From: an uncultured Blautia sp.
GTDB taxonomy: Bacteria; Bacillota; Clostridia; Lachnospirales; Lachnospiraceae
DNA length: 64,000 nucleotides
Assembly: GCA_937893675.1 (NCBI GenBank)
Contig: CALBGI010000014.1
Coordinates: forward strand, 1-64,000
Reading direction: 5' to 3'
Part shown: in pieces, positions 46,873-55,662 of the stretch
How the letters are laid out: every line of letters begins with the position of its first letter
Position numbering within the stretch: position 1 is the first letter of the stretch
Notes under the pieces: model-generated
Seen by the model: only the letters and a program-made list of their open reading frames with translations
Told to the model about the DNA's origin: nothing
Database searches by the model: none
Made by a program: the position numbers and the translations under genes

Positions 46873-47389
46873 GATCATATTGTTCCTCACCATCCTTGCC
46901 TGCTTCCTTTTACAGTGCACGGCAATGGACTACATAGCGGTCGGATCGGTTGTTCCAAATCTGCCCTTGATCCTCTGCGTCTCCATGGGACTGATGCGGG
47001 GACGCAAAAGCGGTCTGTGGACCGGATTTTTTACCGGGCTTCTCATAGATCTGTTCTATGGGGGAATTCTTGGATTTTACGCCTTGATCTACATGTATGT
47101 CGGCTTTTTGAGCGGCTATGCTTTCCGTATTTATTACGACGATGATATCAAGGTTCCGGTGATCCTGGTTGCCGGAGGAGATCTTTTGTACAATCTGGCC
47201 GTCTACGCTCTGCAGTTTCTTCTGCGCGGGCGGATGGATTTCGGCATCTATCTGTACCGGATCATTTTTCCGGAGATCATTTACACGGTATTTCTGACCT
47301 TGTTTGTCTACTGGATTTTTTACTTTATCAACGCTCGTTTTTTGAGCACTACAAAGAAAGAAAGTGAGTCAATTTGGGTACTAAAATAA
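46862..47389 (+). CDS. mreD: rod-shape protein MreD
   Basis: 175 aa with about five membrane helices and the MreD-typical GLMRGRKSGLWTGFFTGLLIDLFYG. Part of the elongasome. Starts inside mreC and its end overlaps the PBP2 start by 16 bases. Confidence 0.92.
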   Translation: MKSKIILFLTILACFLLQCTAMDYIAVGSVVPNLPLILCVSMGLMRGRKSGLWTGFFTGLLIDLFYGGILGFYALIYMYVGFLSGYAFRIYYDDDIKVPVILVAGGDLLYNLAVYALQFLLRGRMDFGIYLYRIIFPEIIYTVFLTLFVYWIFYFINARFLSTTKKESESIWVLK

Positions 47390-50283
47390 AACGCCTTCTA
47401 AAAAAAGTACGTCTGAAGCGGACCACCGTTCTGCTTCTGGTTTTTCTTTTTATGTCCTCCATTCTCCTGAAGGAAACATTTGAACTGCAGATCATGCAGG
47501 GCCAGGACTATATCAACCGCTTTGAATCAAAAACCACAAAAAAACGTGTTATCAAAAGTGCACGCGGCAAAATCTACGACTGCAACAATAAGGAACTGGC
47601 AACCAATATTCTTTCTTATTCCCTGACCTTTGAAGATAACGGAAGTTACGAGAACAGCCGTCAGAAAAATCTTACCCTAAACGGCATTGCCTATCAGGTG
47701 CTTCAGATCCTGAAAAAAAACGGAGATTCTCTTTCTCCTTCCTTTCATATCGTTCTTGACGAAAACGGAGAGTATGCCTTTGATGTGGACGAAGGATTTA
47801 CTCTGGACCGTTTTCGCGCGGACGTGTTCGGCTATCCGCTCATTGACAGTATGAAGCCGGAAGAAAAAACAGCGACTGCGGCACAGATCATGGAACGGCT
47901 GAGCGGAGGCAAAGAGGGCGGCTTCAGTATCGTACTTACCGGGGACAGCGCCTACACACCGGAAGAGCTAGAAAAATACGGTCTTCCTGATCAGCTTACC
48001 CGGCAGGACATCCTGGATATCGTCATCATCCGCTATGCCCTGAACACCAACAGTTTTCAGAAATACATGCCCGTCACGATCGCCACCAACGTCAGCGAAG
48101 AGTCCGTGGCTGCCATTATGGAGCGCAAGAGCCAGCTCCAGGGCATTGAAATCGTAGAGGACTCCATCCGCCAGTATATCGACGACGAAAGCATGGCGCC
48201 CATCCTCGGTTATATCGGCCGTGCTTCCGCGGAGGAGCTGGAAAGTCTGCGCAAAGACAATCCCGATTACGCAAACGACGCTGTGGTAGGCAAGGCGGGG
48301 ATTGAGCAGTACATGGAACTGACACTGCACGGCACAGATGGAGTGGAAACCGTCACAGTAGACAATCTGGGAAAGGTGTTAAAAATCGAGGACGATACCA
48401 AAATCGACCCGATTGCCGGAAACGATGTCTACCTTACCATTGACAGCGAATGGCAGTCCGCCATCTATCAGATTCTGAAGCAGCGGGTGGCAGGTATTTT
48501 ACTGTCAAAAATCGAGGCAGTTAAGACTTTTGATTACGAAGCAGAGCAAAATGCTGCCAGGATTATCGTTCCTATTTATGATGTATACAATGCACTGGTG
48601 AAAAACAGCGTCATCGACATCACAGAATTCAGCGAGGCCGACGCCTCGGAAACAGAAAAAAATTTATATGCCAAATTTCAGCAAAAACAGCAGCAGGTTT
48701 TTGATACAATAACAGAAAGGCTGACCTCCGATAATCCTCCGGCTTTTCAGGATGAGGACAAGCAGATGCAGGAGTACATGACCTACATCTGCGATACCCT
48801 GCTTCGGGATACCCTGCAGATCATCTCCAAAGACGCAGTGGATGTCACAGATCCTTCCTATCTTGCCTGGGCAGAAGAGGGAAGCATCAGCCTGAAGGAA
48901 TATCTCACCTATGCGTCAAGCCAGAATTGGATCGATATTTCCAAGATCTCCCCGGAAGGCGAGTACCTGGATTCCTCGGAAGTATACGCATCCCTTACCG
49001 CTTATCTTGTAGATTACCTGAAGACGGATATCGGATTTTCCAAACTTCTGTATGAATACATGCTGCAGGAGGATATGATTTCCGGCCAGGAGCTCTGTCT
49101 GGTTCTCTATGAGCAGGGCGTCCTCTCCAAGGAGGAGGACGCAGACGCATACGAAAATCTGGCTTCCGGTGCCACCAGCGCTTATGATTTCATGATCAAC
49201 AAAATCTGGTCTCTGGAGATAGAACCTGCAGATCTGGCGCTGATGCCCTGCTCTGCCTCTGCAGTTGTCACGGATGTGCACACCGGAGATGTGCTGGCCT
49301 GCGTATCCTATCCCGGTTATGACAACAACCGTCTTACCAATAATATGGATACGGAATATTATACGAAGCTGGCTCTGGATCTTTCCAGTCCCTTTTTCAA
49401 CAAGGCAACACAGCAGCTCACTGCGCCAGGCTCCACTCTGAAGCCGCTTTCTACCATCGCAGGTATGATGGAGGGCGTCATTGACGACGACACCTATATT
49501 GAGTGTACCGGCTCCTTTGATCTGGTGCAGCCGCCCATCAACTGCTGGAATCTTTATGGTCACGGCTCCATTGAGATCCGCGAGGCCATAGAGCAGTCCT
49601 GTAATACCTATTTTAACATGATAGGCTACCTGATGGGCAAAAACGGAGAGGAAGAGTTCTCCGAGGCCCAGAGTCTTGCAAAGCTCCAGACCTATCTGGA
49701 GATGATCGGACTTGACAAAAATACAGGGATTGAAATCACAGAGGCCACGCCTAAAATGTCCGACGATAAGGCGGTTCCGTCTTACATGGGACAGGGAAAT
49801 CATCTGTATACCACCAGTCAGCTGGCCCGCTATGTCACAACGCTTGCAAACTCCGGAACCGTATATGACCTGACCCTTCTGGACCGCGTGACAACTGCCC
49901 GCGGCGACCTGGTGCAGGAATACGAGCCAGAGGTTGTAAATACACTGAATGTTCCGGACAACGTATGGGAGGATATCCATGACGGCATGTACCGTGTGGT
50001 ACAGACACACCGCCAGTTCGACGGTCTTGGCATGGACGTTGCCGGAAAAACCGGTACGGCCGAAATTGATTATTTCCAGCCGAACCACGGAAATTTTGTC
50101 GGCTACGCGCCGGCTTCCGACCCGCAGTACGCCATTGCCGTGCGTATTGCCAACGGGTATTCTTCCGGTAACGCATGTCTGGCAGCCAATGATATTTTCA
50201 AATACATGTTTGGCCTTGCAGAGGAAGAGTCTATTTTGACCGGACACGCTTCCAGCGATACCAGCAATACCTCAAACGACTAA
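47374..50283 (+). CDS. mrdA: class B penicillin-binding protein 2 (elongasome)
   Basis: 969 aa D,D-transpeptidase. One N-terminal helix (about 17-35), pedestal domain, transpeptidase motifs S687-T-L-K690, S742-C-N744 and K892-T-G. It is longer than usual because about 250 residues, mostly helical and acidic, are inserted between the helix YLTIDSEWQSAIY (about 352) and SASAVVTDVHTGDVLA (about 628). The start is TTG at 47374 with AAAGTGAG (47360-47367); no closer ATG fits. Works with RodA, encoded downstream. Confidence 0.93.
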   Translation: MGTKIKRLLKKVRLKRTTVLLLVFLFMSSILLKETFELQIMQGQDYINRFESKTTKKRVIKSARGKIYDCNNKELATNILSYSLTFEDNGSYENSRQKNLTLNGIAYQVLQILKKNGDSLSPSFHIVLDENGEYAFDVDEGFTLDRFRADVFGYPLIDSMKPEEKTATAAQIMERLSGGKEGGFSIVLTGDSAYTPEELEKYGLPDQLTRQDILDIVIIRYALNTNSFQKYMPVTIATNVSEESVAAIMERKSQLQGIEIVEDSIRQYIDDESMAPILGYIGRASAEELESLRKDNPDYANDAVVGKAGIEQYMELTLHGTDGVETVTVDNLGKVLKIEDDTKIDPIAGNDVYLTIDSEWQSAIYQILKQRVAGILLSKIEAVKTFDYEAEQNAARIIVPIYDVYNALVKNSVIDITEFSEADASETEKNLYAKFQQKQQQVFDTITERLTSDNPPAFQDEDKQMQEYMTYICDTLLRDTLQIISKDAVDVTDPSYLAWAEEGSISLKEYLTYASSQNWIDISKISPEGEYLDSSEVYASLTAYLVDYLKTDIGFSKLLYEYMLQEDMISGQELCLVLYEQGVLSKEEDADAYENLASGATSAYDFMINKIWSLEIEPADLALMPCSASAVVTDVHTGDVLACVSYPGYDNNRLTNNMDTEYYTKLALDLSSPFFNKATQQLTAPGSTLKPLSTIAGMMEGVIDDDTYIECTGSFDLVQPPINCWNLYGHGSIEIREAIEQSCNTYFNMIGYLMGKNGEEEFSEAQSLAKLQTYLEMIGLDKNTGIEITEATPKMSDDKAVPSYMGQGNHLYTTSQLARYVTTLANSGTVYDLTLLDRVTTARGDLVQEYEPEVVNTLNVPDNVWEDIHDGMYRVVQTHRQFDGLGMDVAGKTGTAEIDYFQPNHGNFVGYAPASDPQYAIAVRIANGYSSGNACLAANDIFKYMFGLAEEESILTGHASSDTSNTSND

Positions 50284-50339
50284 AAGCACTTCAGAGAATA
50301 CCAGGATTATGGAAGAATTGTTTGGGAGGAACAAAAAAC

Positions 50340-51128
50340 ATGAGTGAAGTCATTGTGATAACATCCGGAAAGGGCGGTGTGGGCAAAACCACAACCGTTG
50401 CCAACATCGGAACAGGTCTTGCCGGCCTCGGAAAAAAAGTGGCTGTTGTGGACACCGATATCGGCCTTCGCAATCTGGATGTTGTATTGGGGCTTGAAAA
50501 CCGCATTGTCTATAACCTTGTAGATGTCATAAACGGAAACTGCCGTCTCAAGCAGGCGCTTATCCGGGACAAGCGCCACCCTGAGCTTTATCTGCTCCCT
50601 TCCGCGCAGACCAAGGACAAATCTGCAGTGACACCGGAACAGATGATCAAGCTGACAGAAGATCTGCGCGAAGAATTTGACTATATTCTTCTGGACTGTC
50701 CGGCAGGCATTGAGCAGGGCTTCAAGAACGCCATTGCCGGAGCCGACAGAGCCATTGTCGTTACCACGCCGGAGGTTTCTGCCATCCGCGACGCGGACAG
50801 AATCATCGGGCTTCTGGAAGCCAATGAGATCCGGGATATCCGGCTTATTGTAAACCGCCTGCGTCCGGATATGATCGCCCGCGGCGATATGATGTCTGTG
50901 GAAGATGTTCTGGAAATTCTCGCAGTAGACCTTCTCGGAACTATTCTGGACGATGAACAGATCGTCGTGGCTGCCAATCAGGGAGAACCTCTTTCCGGCA
51001 AAAACTCCATTGCGGAGGAAGAGTACCGCAGCATCTGCCGGCGGCTTATGGGAGAGGAGGTTCCCTTTCCTGACATCCGCAAAAAAAGAGGGATGTTTGG
51101 GCGTCTTGGACGCATCTTCAAAAAATAA
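50340..51128 (+). CDS. minD: septum-site ATPase MinD
   Basis: 262 aa ParA-type ATPase: deviant Walker A SGKGGVGKTTT, DTDIGLRNLD, and a C-terminal amphipathic membrane-targeting helix (RKKRGMFGRLGRIFKK). ATG 50340 follows GGGAGGA. minE follows; no minC is found between PBP2 and minD. Confidence 0.95.
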   Translation: MSEVIVITSGKGGVGKTTTVANIGTGLAGLGKKVAVVDTDIGLRNLDVVLGLENRIVYNLVDVINGNCRLKQALIRDKRHPELYLLPSAQTKDKSAVTPEQMIKLTEDLREEFDYILLDCPAGIEQGFKNAIAGADRAIVVTTPEVSAIRDADRIIGLLEANEIRDIRLIVNRLRPDMIARGDMMSVEDVLEILAVDLLGTILDDEQIVVAANQGEPLSGKNSIAEEEYRSICRRLMGEEVPFPDIRKKRGMFGRLGRIFKK

Positions 51129-51155
51129 CGATCTTCACAGAAAGGAGGGCTTCTG

Positions 51156-51392
51156 ATGAAATCCATGTTTCTCAGAAAACGTTCCGCCCGGTATGCCAGA
51201 GAGCGAATGAAGCTTCTTCTGGTCTCCGAGCGTATGGAATGTTCTCCGCAAATGATGAAAATGCTGCGCAATGATTTGATACATAGCGTAAAAAAATACG
51301 TGACCATTGACGAAGACGGAGTTGTTCTCCGGATATCCCAGGAACCGGTAGCACTTTATGCTACCATCCCGGTTCGAAAGATAAAGGAATGA
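51156..51392 (+). CDS. minE: topological specificity factor MinE
   Basis: 78 aa, with the MinD-binding segment (SARYARERMKLLLVSER) and the dimerisation half (IHSVKKYVTID). Stimulates MinD ATPase and restricts the septum to mid-cell. AAGGAGG upstream. Confidence 0.93.
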   Translation: MKSMFLRKRSARYARERMKLLLVSERMECSPQMMKMLRNDLIHSVKKYVTIDEDGVVLRISQEPVALYATIPVRKIKE

Positions 51393-51401
51393 TGAATATC
51401 C

Positions 51402-52580
51402 ATGCTTAAGCAATATAAACTTCGATTTTATAATTTCAGACTGGTTCTTCTTCTGGCATTTACCAGCTTTTTCGGCACACAGCTTGTGGGCATCGCCAGA
51501 TCGGATCTCTATACCAAGCAGATCATGGGGGTTGTGGCAGGGTTTGTCATCATGCTGATCCTGTCCCTCATAGATTATTCCTGGATACTGAATTTTCAGT
51601 GGATCATGTATGCCGGTAATCTGCTCCTTCTGCTTCTGGTAATCCTCATGGGAAGCTCTGCAAAGGGCGCTACCCGCTGGCTGGATCTGGGCTTTTTTCA
51701 GTTCCAGCCAACAGAGCTTGCAAAAATTGTTATTATTTTATTTTTTGCAAAGTTTTTCATGGATCATGAGGAGGATCTGAACACCTTCAGGACCCTTGCG
51801 AAGGCCGCGGTCCTTCTGGCGATTCCTCTGGTTCTGATCTTAAGTCAGCCGGACATGAAAAATACCATTACTATCATCGTCATGTTCTGCATGCTCATCT
51901 ACATTGCCGGCCTGAGCTATAAGATCATAGGGGGCGCCATTCTCATCGCCGTTCCCCTCCTGATCATTTTTCTGGCCATCGTGGTACAGCCGGACCAGAA
52001 GCTGATCCGCGATTATCAGAGAACGCGTATCATGTCTTTCCTCTACCCGGAAAACGACGAATACCACGACAACAATGAACAGCAGAACAACTCCAAAACC
52101 GCCATCGCTTCAGGCGAGCTGGTGGGAAAGCGCTTCAGCAAGGAGGAAGACGTATCCTCTGTCAATGACGGAAACTTTGTGTCTGAAAACCAGACGGACT
52201 TTATTTTTGCAGTGGCAGGAGAGGAGTTCGGCTTTATTGGCTGCGCGGGAATTATCATAGCCTTATTCTGCATTTCCGCCGAATGCATCCGTATGGGACT
52301 GCGGGCAAAAGACTGTGCCGGGAAAATCATCTGCTGCAGTATGGGCGGACTGATCGCGATACAGAGTACGATCAATATTGCCGTTGCCACAGGAATCGGC
52401 CCCAATACCGGAACCCCGCTTCCTTTTATCAGCTACGGCTTAAGCTCTCTGCTCAGTCTCTATATCGGTATGGGTGTTGTATTGAATGTAGGACTTCAGG
52501 GGCGGGCCTATGACAAGGAATTAAAAACCAAAAGTATTTACGAAAAAGATGAAATCTTTCAGAGAGAGGAATATCTATGA
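51402..52580 (+). CDS. rodA: SEDS peptidoglycan glycosyltransferase RodA
   Basis: 392 aa with about ten membrane helices and SEDS signatures: GSSAKGATRWLDLGFFQFQPTE and TPLPFISYG. Polymerises glycan strands with PBP2. Ten bases after minE; overlaps the next gene by 4 bases. Confidence 0.95.
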   Translation: MLKQYKLRFYNFRLVLLLAFTSFFGTQLVGIARSDLYTKQIMGVVAGFVIMLILSLIDYSWILNFQWIMYAGNLLLLLLVILMGSSAKGATRWLDLGFFQFQPTELAKIVIILFFAKFFMDHEEDLNTFRTLAKAAVLLAIPLVLILSQPDMKNTITIIVMFCMLIYIAGLSYKIIGGAILIAVPLLIIFLAIVVQPDQKLIRDYQRTRIMSFLYPENDEYHDNNEQQNNSKTAIASGELVGKRFSKEEDVSSVNDGNFVSENQTDFIFAVAGEEFGFIGCAGIIIALFCISAECIRMGLRAKDCAGKIICCSMGGLIAIQSTINIAVATGIGPNTGTPLPFISYGLSSLLSLYIGMGVVLNVGLQGRAYDKELKTKSIYEKDEIFQREEYL

Positions 52581-53638
52581 AAACTTCAAGATCCACAACC
52601 GCCAGCAGGCGATATGAGAGCCTTCCAAAGAAACCGGGACGCGCCAGAAGAGTTCTTCTGACCTCCGCACTTGTGCTGGTTTTCTGTCTGATTTGTGCGG
52701 GAGGCTTTTTTATCATCTATACCCTTCGCGGAGGTACTATCGCAAATCCTCTGCAGCCGTATTCTGCTGCAAGAGAATTTCCCAGCCACACCGCTGCGGT
52801 AAATACCATCCGGGCAGAGTCCTTTGCCGCGAATCTCTGCGTAGTCTCCGGAGACGTTCCCCTTGACGGCGTCACGCTGGGCGCAGAGCAGGAGGGGCTT
52901 CTCCTTGACATCGATAATCAGTCTGTAATGTTTTCCAAGGGCGCGTATCAGCGGGTATATCCGGCCAGCATTACCAAAATCATGACCGCCATGCTGGCAC
53001 TGAAATATGGAAATATGGATGACATCGTCACGATCACACAGGAGAATGTCACCCTGGAAGCCGGTTCCCAGGTCTGTGGATTTGTAGCAGGAGATAGGGT
53101 TACCATGAATGAGCTGCTGCATGGGCTTTTGGTTTTTTCGGGAAATGACGCGGCCTCTGCCATCGCCACACATATCAGTGGTTCGGAGACAGAGTTTGTA
53201 AATCTTATGAATTCCTATGCAGCCCAGCTTGGATGCACCGGCACGCATTTTACCAATCCGCACGGACTGCAGAACGAAGAGCACTACACAACGCCCTATG
53301 ATATTTATCTCATGCTGAAGGAAGCCTTGAATTATCCGGAATTTACAGAGATCACCCAGATGCCTTCCTACACTCTGACATACCAGCATGCGGACGGCAC
53401 GACGGTCAATACGATCCTGGAGGCAACAGACCAGTATCTGACCGGAGAGTCCCATGCCCCCAAAGATGTTACGGTCCTTGGCGGAAAAACGGGTACCACA
53501 AGTACCGCCGGAAACTGCCTGGCTATTTTGAGCCAGAACAGCTACGGAAAGCCCTTTGTTTCCATTGTCATGGGCGCACAGTCCAAGCCGGAGCTGTACC
53601 AGCAGATGAATTCTCTTCTGCAGAACATCAACAGCTAA
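52577..53638 (+). CDS. D-alanyl-D-alanine carboxypeptidase (PBP5/DacF type)
   Basis: 353 aa. N-terminal membrane helix (about 26-48), then the peptidase S11 domain: S131-I-T-K134, S188-G-N190 and K304-T-G306. Trims stem peptides of peptidoglycan. The C-terminal PBP5 domain is absent, so it is a minimal form anchored by the N-terminal helix. Ends the elongation block. Confidence 0.9.
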   Translation: MKTSRSTTASRRYESLPKKPGRARRVLLTSALVLVFCLICAGGFFIIYTLRGGTIANPLQPYSAAREFPSHTAAVNTIRAESFAANLCVVSGDVPLDGVTLGAEQEGLLLDIDNQSVMFSKGAYQRVYPASITKIMTAMLALKYGNMDDIVTITQENVTLEAGSQVCGFVAGDRVTMNELLHGLLVFSGNDAASAIATHISGSETEFVNLMNSYAAQLGCTGTHFTNPHGLQNEEHYTTPYDIYLMLKEALNYPEFTEITQMPSYTLTYQHADGTTVNTILEATDQYLTGESHAPKDVTVLGGKTGTTSTAGNCLAILSQNSYGKPFVSIVMGAQSKPELYQQMNSLLQNINS

Positions 53639-53679
53639 AAATATTCATTGAAAAAACTTAGAATTTTCACAAATAAGCA

Positions 53680-53708
53680 TTGAACTTTTCGAAAAAATGC
53701 ACTATAAT
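53680..53708 (+). promoter_or_regulatory. promoter of the orphan P-loop gene
   Basis: TTGAAC (53680-53685), 17 bp, TATAAT (53703-53708); the leader is about 60 bases. Confidence 0.8.
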
Positions 53709-53772
53709 TGAAACATATTAAACAAAGTTTTTGTTCAAAATGAATATCATATGTGTCTAAGGAGGAAACAGC

Positions 53773-54192
53773 ATGGTTGAACTGATTGTAGGTAAGAAGG
53801 GCAAAGGCAAAACAAAAGTACTTTTAGACAGGGTAAACGGTGCCATCAAAGAAGCGAACGGCAGCATTGTCTATCTGGACAAAAGCGCCAAACATATGTA
53901 TGAACTTAACAACAAAGTACGTCTCATTGATGTCTCCGGTTTTCCCATTAAAAACGGCGATGAATTTGTAGGATTTATCTGCGGTATCATTTCTCAGGAT
54001 AATGATCTGGAACAGATTTATCTTGACAGCTTTTTGACAACAGCGAAGCTGGAAGGTCAGGATGTAACCAGCACTCTGGAGCAGCTGGTAGCTATCGGCG
54101 AATCATATGGTATTACTTTTGTGATCAGCATGTCCCTGGATAAGGAAGATGTTCCTGCAGCATTCCAGGATAAAATCAGTGTTGCACTGTAG
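53773..54192 (+). CDS. small P-loop ATP-binding protein, function unknown
   Basis: 139 aa with a Walker A motif right at the start (VGKKGKGKTKVLLDR, residues 6-20), a KSAKHMYELN segment and a Walker B-like strand (IYLDSFLT). It resembles a minimal P-loop NTPase core. I do not recognise a named family. It has its own strong promoter, AAGGAGG ribosome site and terminator, so it is expressed alone and possibly at a high level. Confidence 0.75.
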   Translation: MVELIVGKKGKGKTKVLLDRVNGAIKEANGSIVYLDKSAKHMYELNNKVRLIDVSGFPIKNGDEFVGFICGIISQDNDLEQIYLDSFLTTAKLEGQDVTSTLEQLVAIGESYGITFVISMSLDKEDVPAAFQDKISVAL

Positions 54193-54215
54193 AATTACAT
54201 AAGAACAAAATTTTG

Positions 54216-54252
54216 ACCGGGAGACTGTGAATGTCTCCCGGTTTTCTGTTTT
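54216..54252 (+). terminator. terminator after the P-loop gene
   Basis: Perfect 10-bp stem (54216-54225 with 54233-54242), 7-base loop, T-rich tail. Confidence 0.88.
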
Positions 54253-54274
54253 AGCAGATAATCAGCAAATTCTG

Positions 54275-54303
54275 TTGAAATCTGTACATTTCAGTAGTAT
54301 ACT
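54275..54303 (+). promoter_or_regulatory. promoter of the folate operon
   Basis: TTGAAA (54275-54280), 17 bp, TATACT (54298-54303), 20 bases before the riboswitch. Confidence 0.7.
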
Positions 54304-54322
54304 GTTTGCAGATAAATAATAT

Positions 54323-54420
54323 GCAAAATAGGATTTCATGCGTCAAGTGTTCAGTGGATGGGGAGTTGCCACAGAAACGAAAAGCTCGTCTTACGATATG
54401 AATTCCGCACCCGTTGCAAC
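54323..54420 (+). ncRNA. tetrahydrofolate (THF) riboswitch
   Basis: Contains the conserved blocks of THF riboswitches in order: GCGTCAAGTG (54340-54349), GGATGGGGAGTTGCC (54356-54370), AACGAAAAGCTCG (54376-54388) and the 3' block TATGAATTCCGCACCCGTTGC (to 54417). Flanking arms pair (GCAA 54323-54326 with TTGC 54414-54417; TTCAT 54335-54339 with ATGAA 54398-54402). It lies 170 bases before folE, as the class usually does. Confidence 0.85.
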
Positions 54421-54432
54421 ATACAGATGACA

Positions 54433-54565
54433 AACATCTCGATTGTGAAGGGATATTAGAATTATTATTTATTCCAGATGCTCATTCACATCGGGATGTT
54501 TTTTGTGTACCTGAATCTTGCATTTTTCTGCATCATTTTGTCTGTACCAAAATACCCGCATCCCG
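54433..54565 (+). promoter_or_regulatory. riboswitch expression platform with two exclusive hairpins
   Basis: Hairpin A: 54433-54447 pairs with 54487-54500 and is followed by TTTT (terminator-like). Hairpin B: CGGGATG (54492-54498) pairs with CATCCCG (54559-54565), further supported by GTAC/GTAC and TTTTG/CAAAA inside. They share 54492-54498, so only one can form. The remaining bases before the AGGAGGT site of folE (54579-54585) show nothing else. Confidence 0.55.
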
Positions 54566-54591
54566 AAATAAAGGCAAGGAGGTAGCAGGGT

Positions 54592-55146
54592 ATGATGGAT
54601 CATGAAAAAATCAAAGAAGGGGTTCGTCTGATGCTGGAGGGCATCGGCGAAGATATTCACCGAGAGGGACTTCTGGAAACTCCCGACCGTATTGCACGCA
54701 TGTGCGAGCAAATTTACGGAGGGCTTCTGGAAACTCCCGAAACTCATCTGAACAAACAATTCCAGGCAACAAACAACAATATGGTGATCGAAAAGGATAT
54801 TACTTTTTATTCTGTCTGCGAACACCATTTACTCCCATTTTATGGAAAAGCCCATGTAGCTTACATTCCGGACCATAAGGTAGCAGGTTTAAGTAAGCTG
54901 GCCCGTACCGTAGAGGTGTTTGCAAGAAGGCCGCAAATTCAGGAAAACATGACAGCACAGATTGCAGACGCACTGGAACAGTATCTGAAGCCCAAAGGGG
55001 TTATGGTCATGATCGAGGCAGAGCATATGTGCATGACCATGCGAGGAGTACAGAAACCTGGAAGCAAGACAGTGACAACGATAGTGAGAGGCCTGTTTGC
55101 GGAAGATTTTTCCCTGCAGCAGATGTTCTTTCAGATGGTGAAGTAA
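54592..55146 (+). CDS. folE: GTP cyclohydrolase I
   Basis: 184 aa, first step of folate synthesis: GTP to 7,8-dihydroneopterin triphosphate. Zinc ligands Cys76, His79 (in CEHHLLPF) and Cys147 (in HMCMTMRGV) are present. AGGAGGT at 54579-54585. Heads the operon folE-HD-folP-folBK under the THF riboswitch. Confidence 0.95.
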   Translation: MMDHEKIKEGVRLMLEGIGEDIHREGLLETPDRIARMCEQIYGGLLETPETHLNKQFQATNNNMVIEKDITFYSVCEHHLLPFYGKAHVAYIPDHKVAGLSKLARTVEVFARRPQIQENMTAQIADALEQYLKPKGVMVMIEAEHMCMTMRGVQKPGSKTVTTIVRGLFAEDFSLQQMFFQMVK

Positions 55147-55152
55147 AAATTT

Positions 55153-55638
55153 ATGGACAGAATACGACAGATACAAATGCATCCTTTTTTTCAGGAATTA
55201 GTTCAGAATCTTCAACAGGCGGAGAAGGGACGGATTTTTTGCCGCCATACCATGGAACATTTTCTGGATACTGCAAGGCTGATGTATATTTATAATCTGG
55301 AAGACGGTGCCCCCGTGAAAAAAGATATCATCTATGCGGCAGCTCTTCTTCATGACCTGGGAAGATTCGAGCAACTCCAAAGTGGAACGCCTCATGAAGC
55401 AGCCGGCGCAGAGGCAGCTGAAAAAATCATGCAGGAATGCGGTTTTGCTCCGGAGGAAATCCTTGAAGTTAAAAAAGCTATTCTGCATCACCGTAGCAAA
55501 AACCACGAAAATCAGGATTCCCGGTTAGCTTCCTATCTGTATCAGGCAGATAAAAAATCCCGGCTGTGCTTTTCCTGCCCTGCAAAAGCGGACTGCAACT
55601 GGCCGGAAGAAAAAAAGAATCTTTGGATAGAATATTGA
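55153..55638 (+). CDS. HD-domain phosphohydrolase in the folate operon
   Basis: 161 aa HD protein: His32, His67-Asp68 (LLHDLG), His81 and Asp133 fit the metal sites. A C-terminal cysteine trio C139-x2-C142-x5-C148 is an unusual addition that may bind metal. It stands between folE and folP, 6 bases after folE. No Nudix FolQ gene is seen for the dephosphorylation of dihydroneopterin triphosphate, so this protein is a candidate for that step (inference). A general nucleotide phosphohydrolase role is the alternative. Confidence 0.75.
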   Translation: MDRIRQIQMHPFFQELVQNLQQAEKGRIFCRHTMEHFLDTARLMYIYNLEDGAPVKKDIIYAAALLHDLGRFEQLQSGTPHEAAGAEAAEKIMQECGFAPEEILEVKKAILHHRSKNHENQDSRLASYLYQADKKSRLCFSCPAKADCNWPEEKKNLWIEY

Positions 55639-55662
55639 TCATGCAGACAAAGGAGATACGAT

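Noticed and set aside
48916..50247. 443-codon frame opposite PBP2
   Set aside because: Shadow of the transpeptidase part of PBP2.
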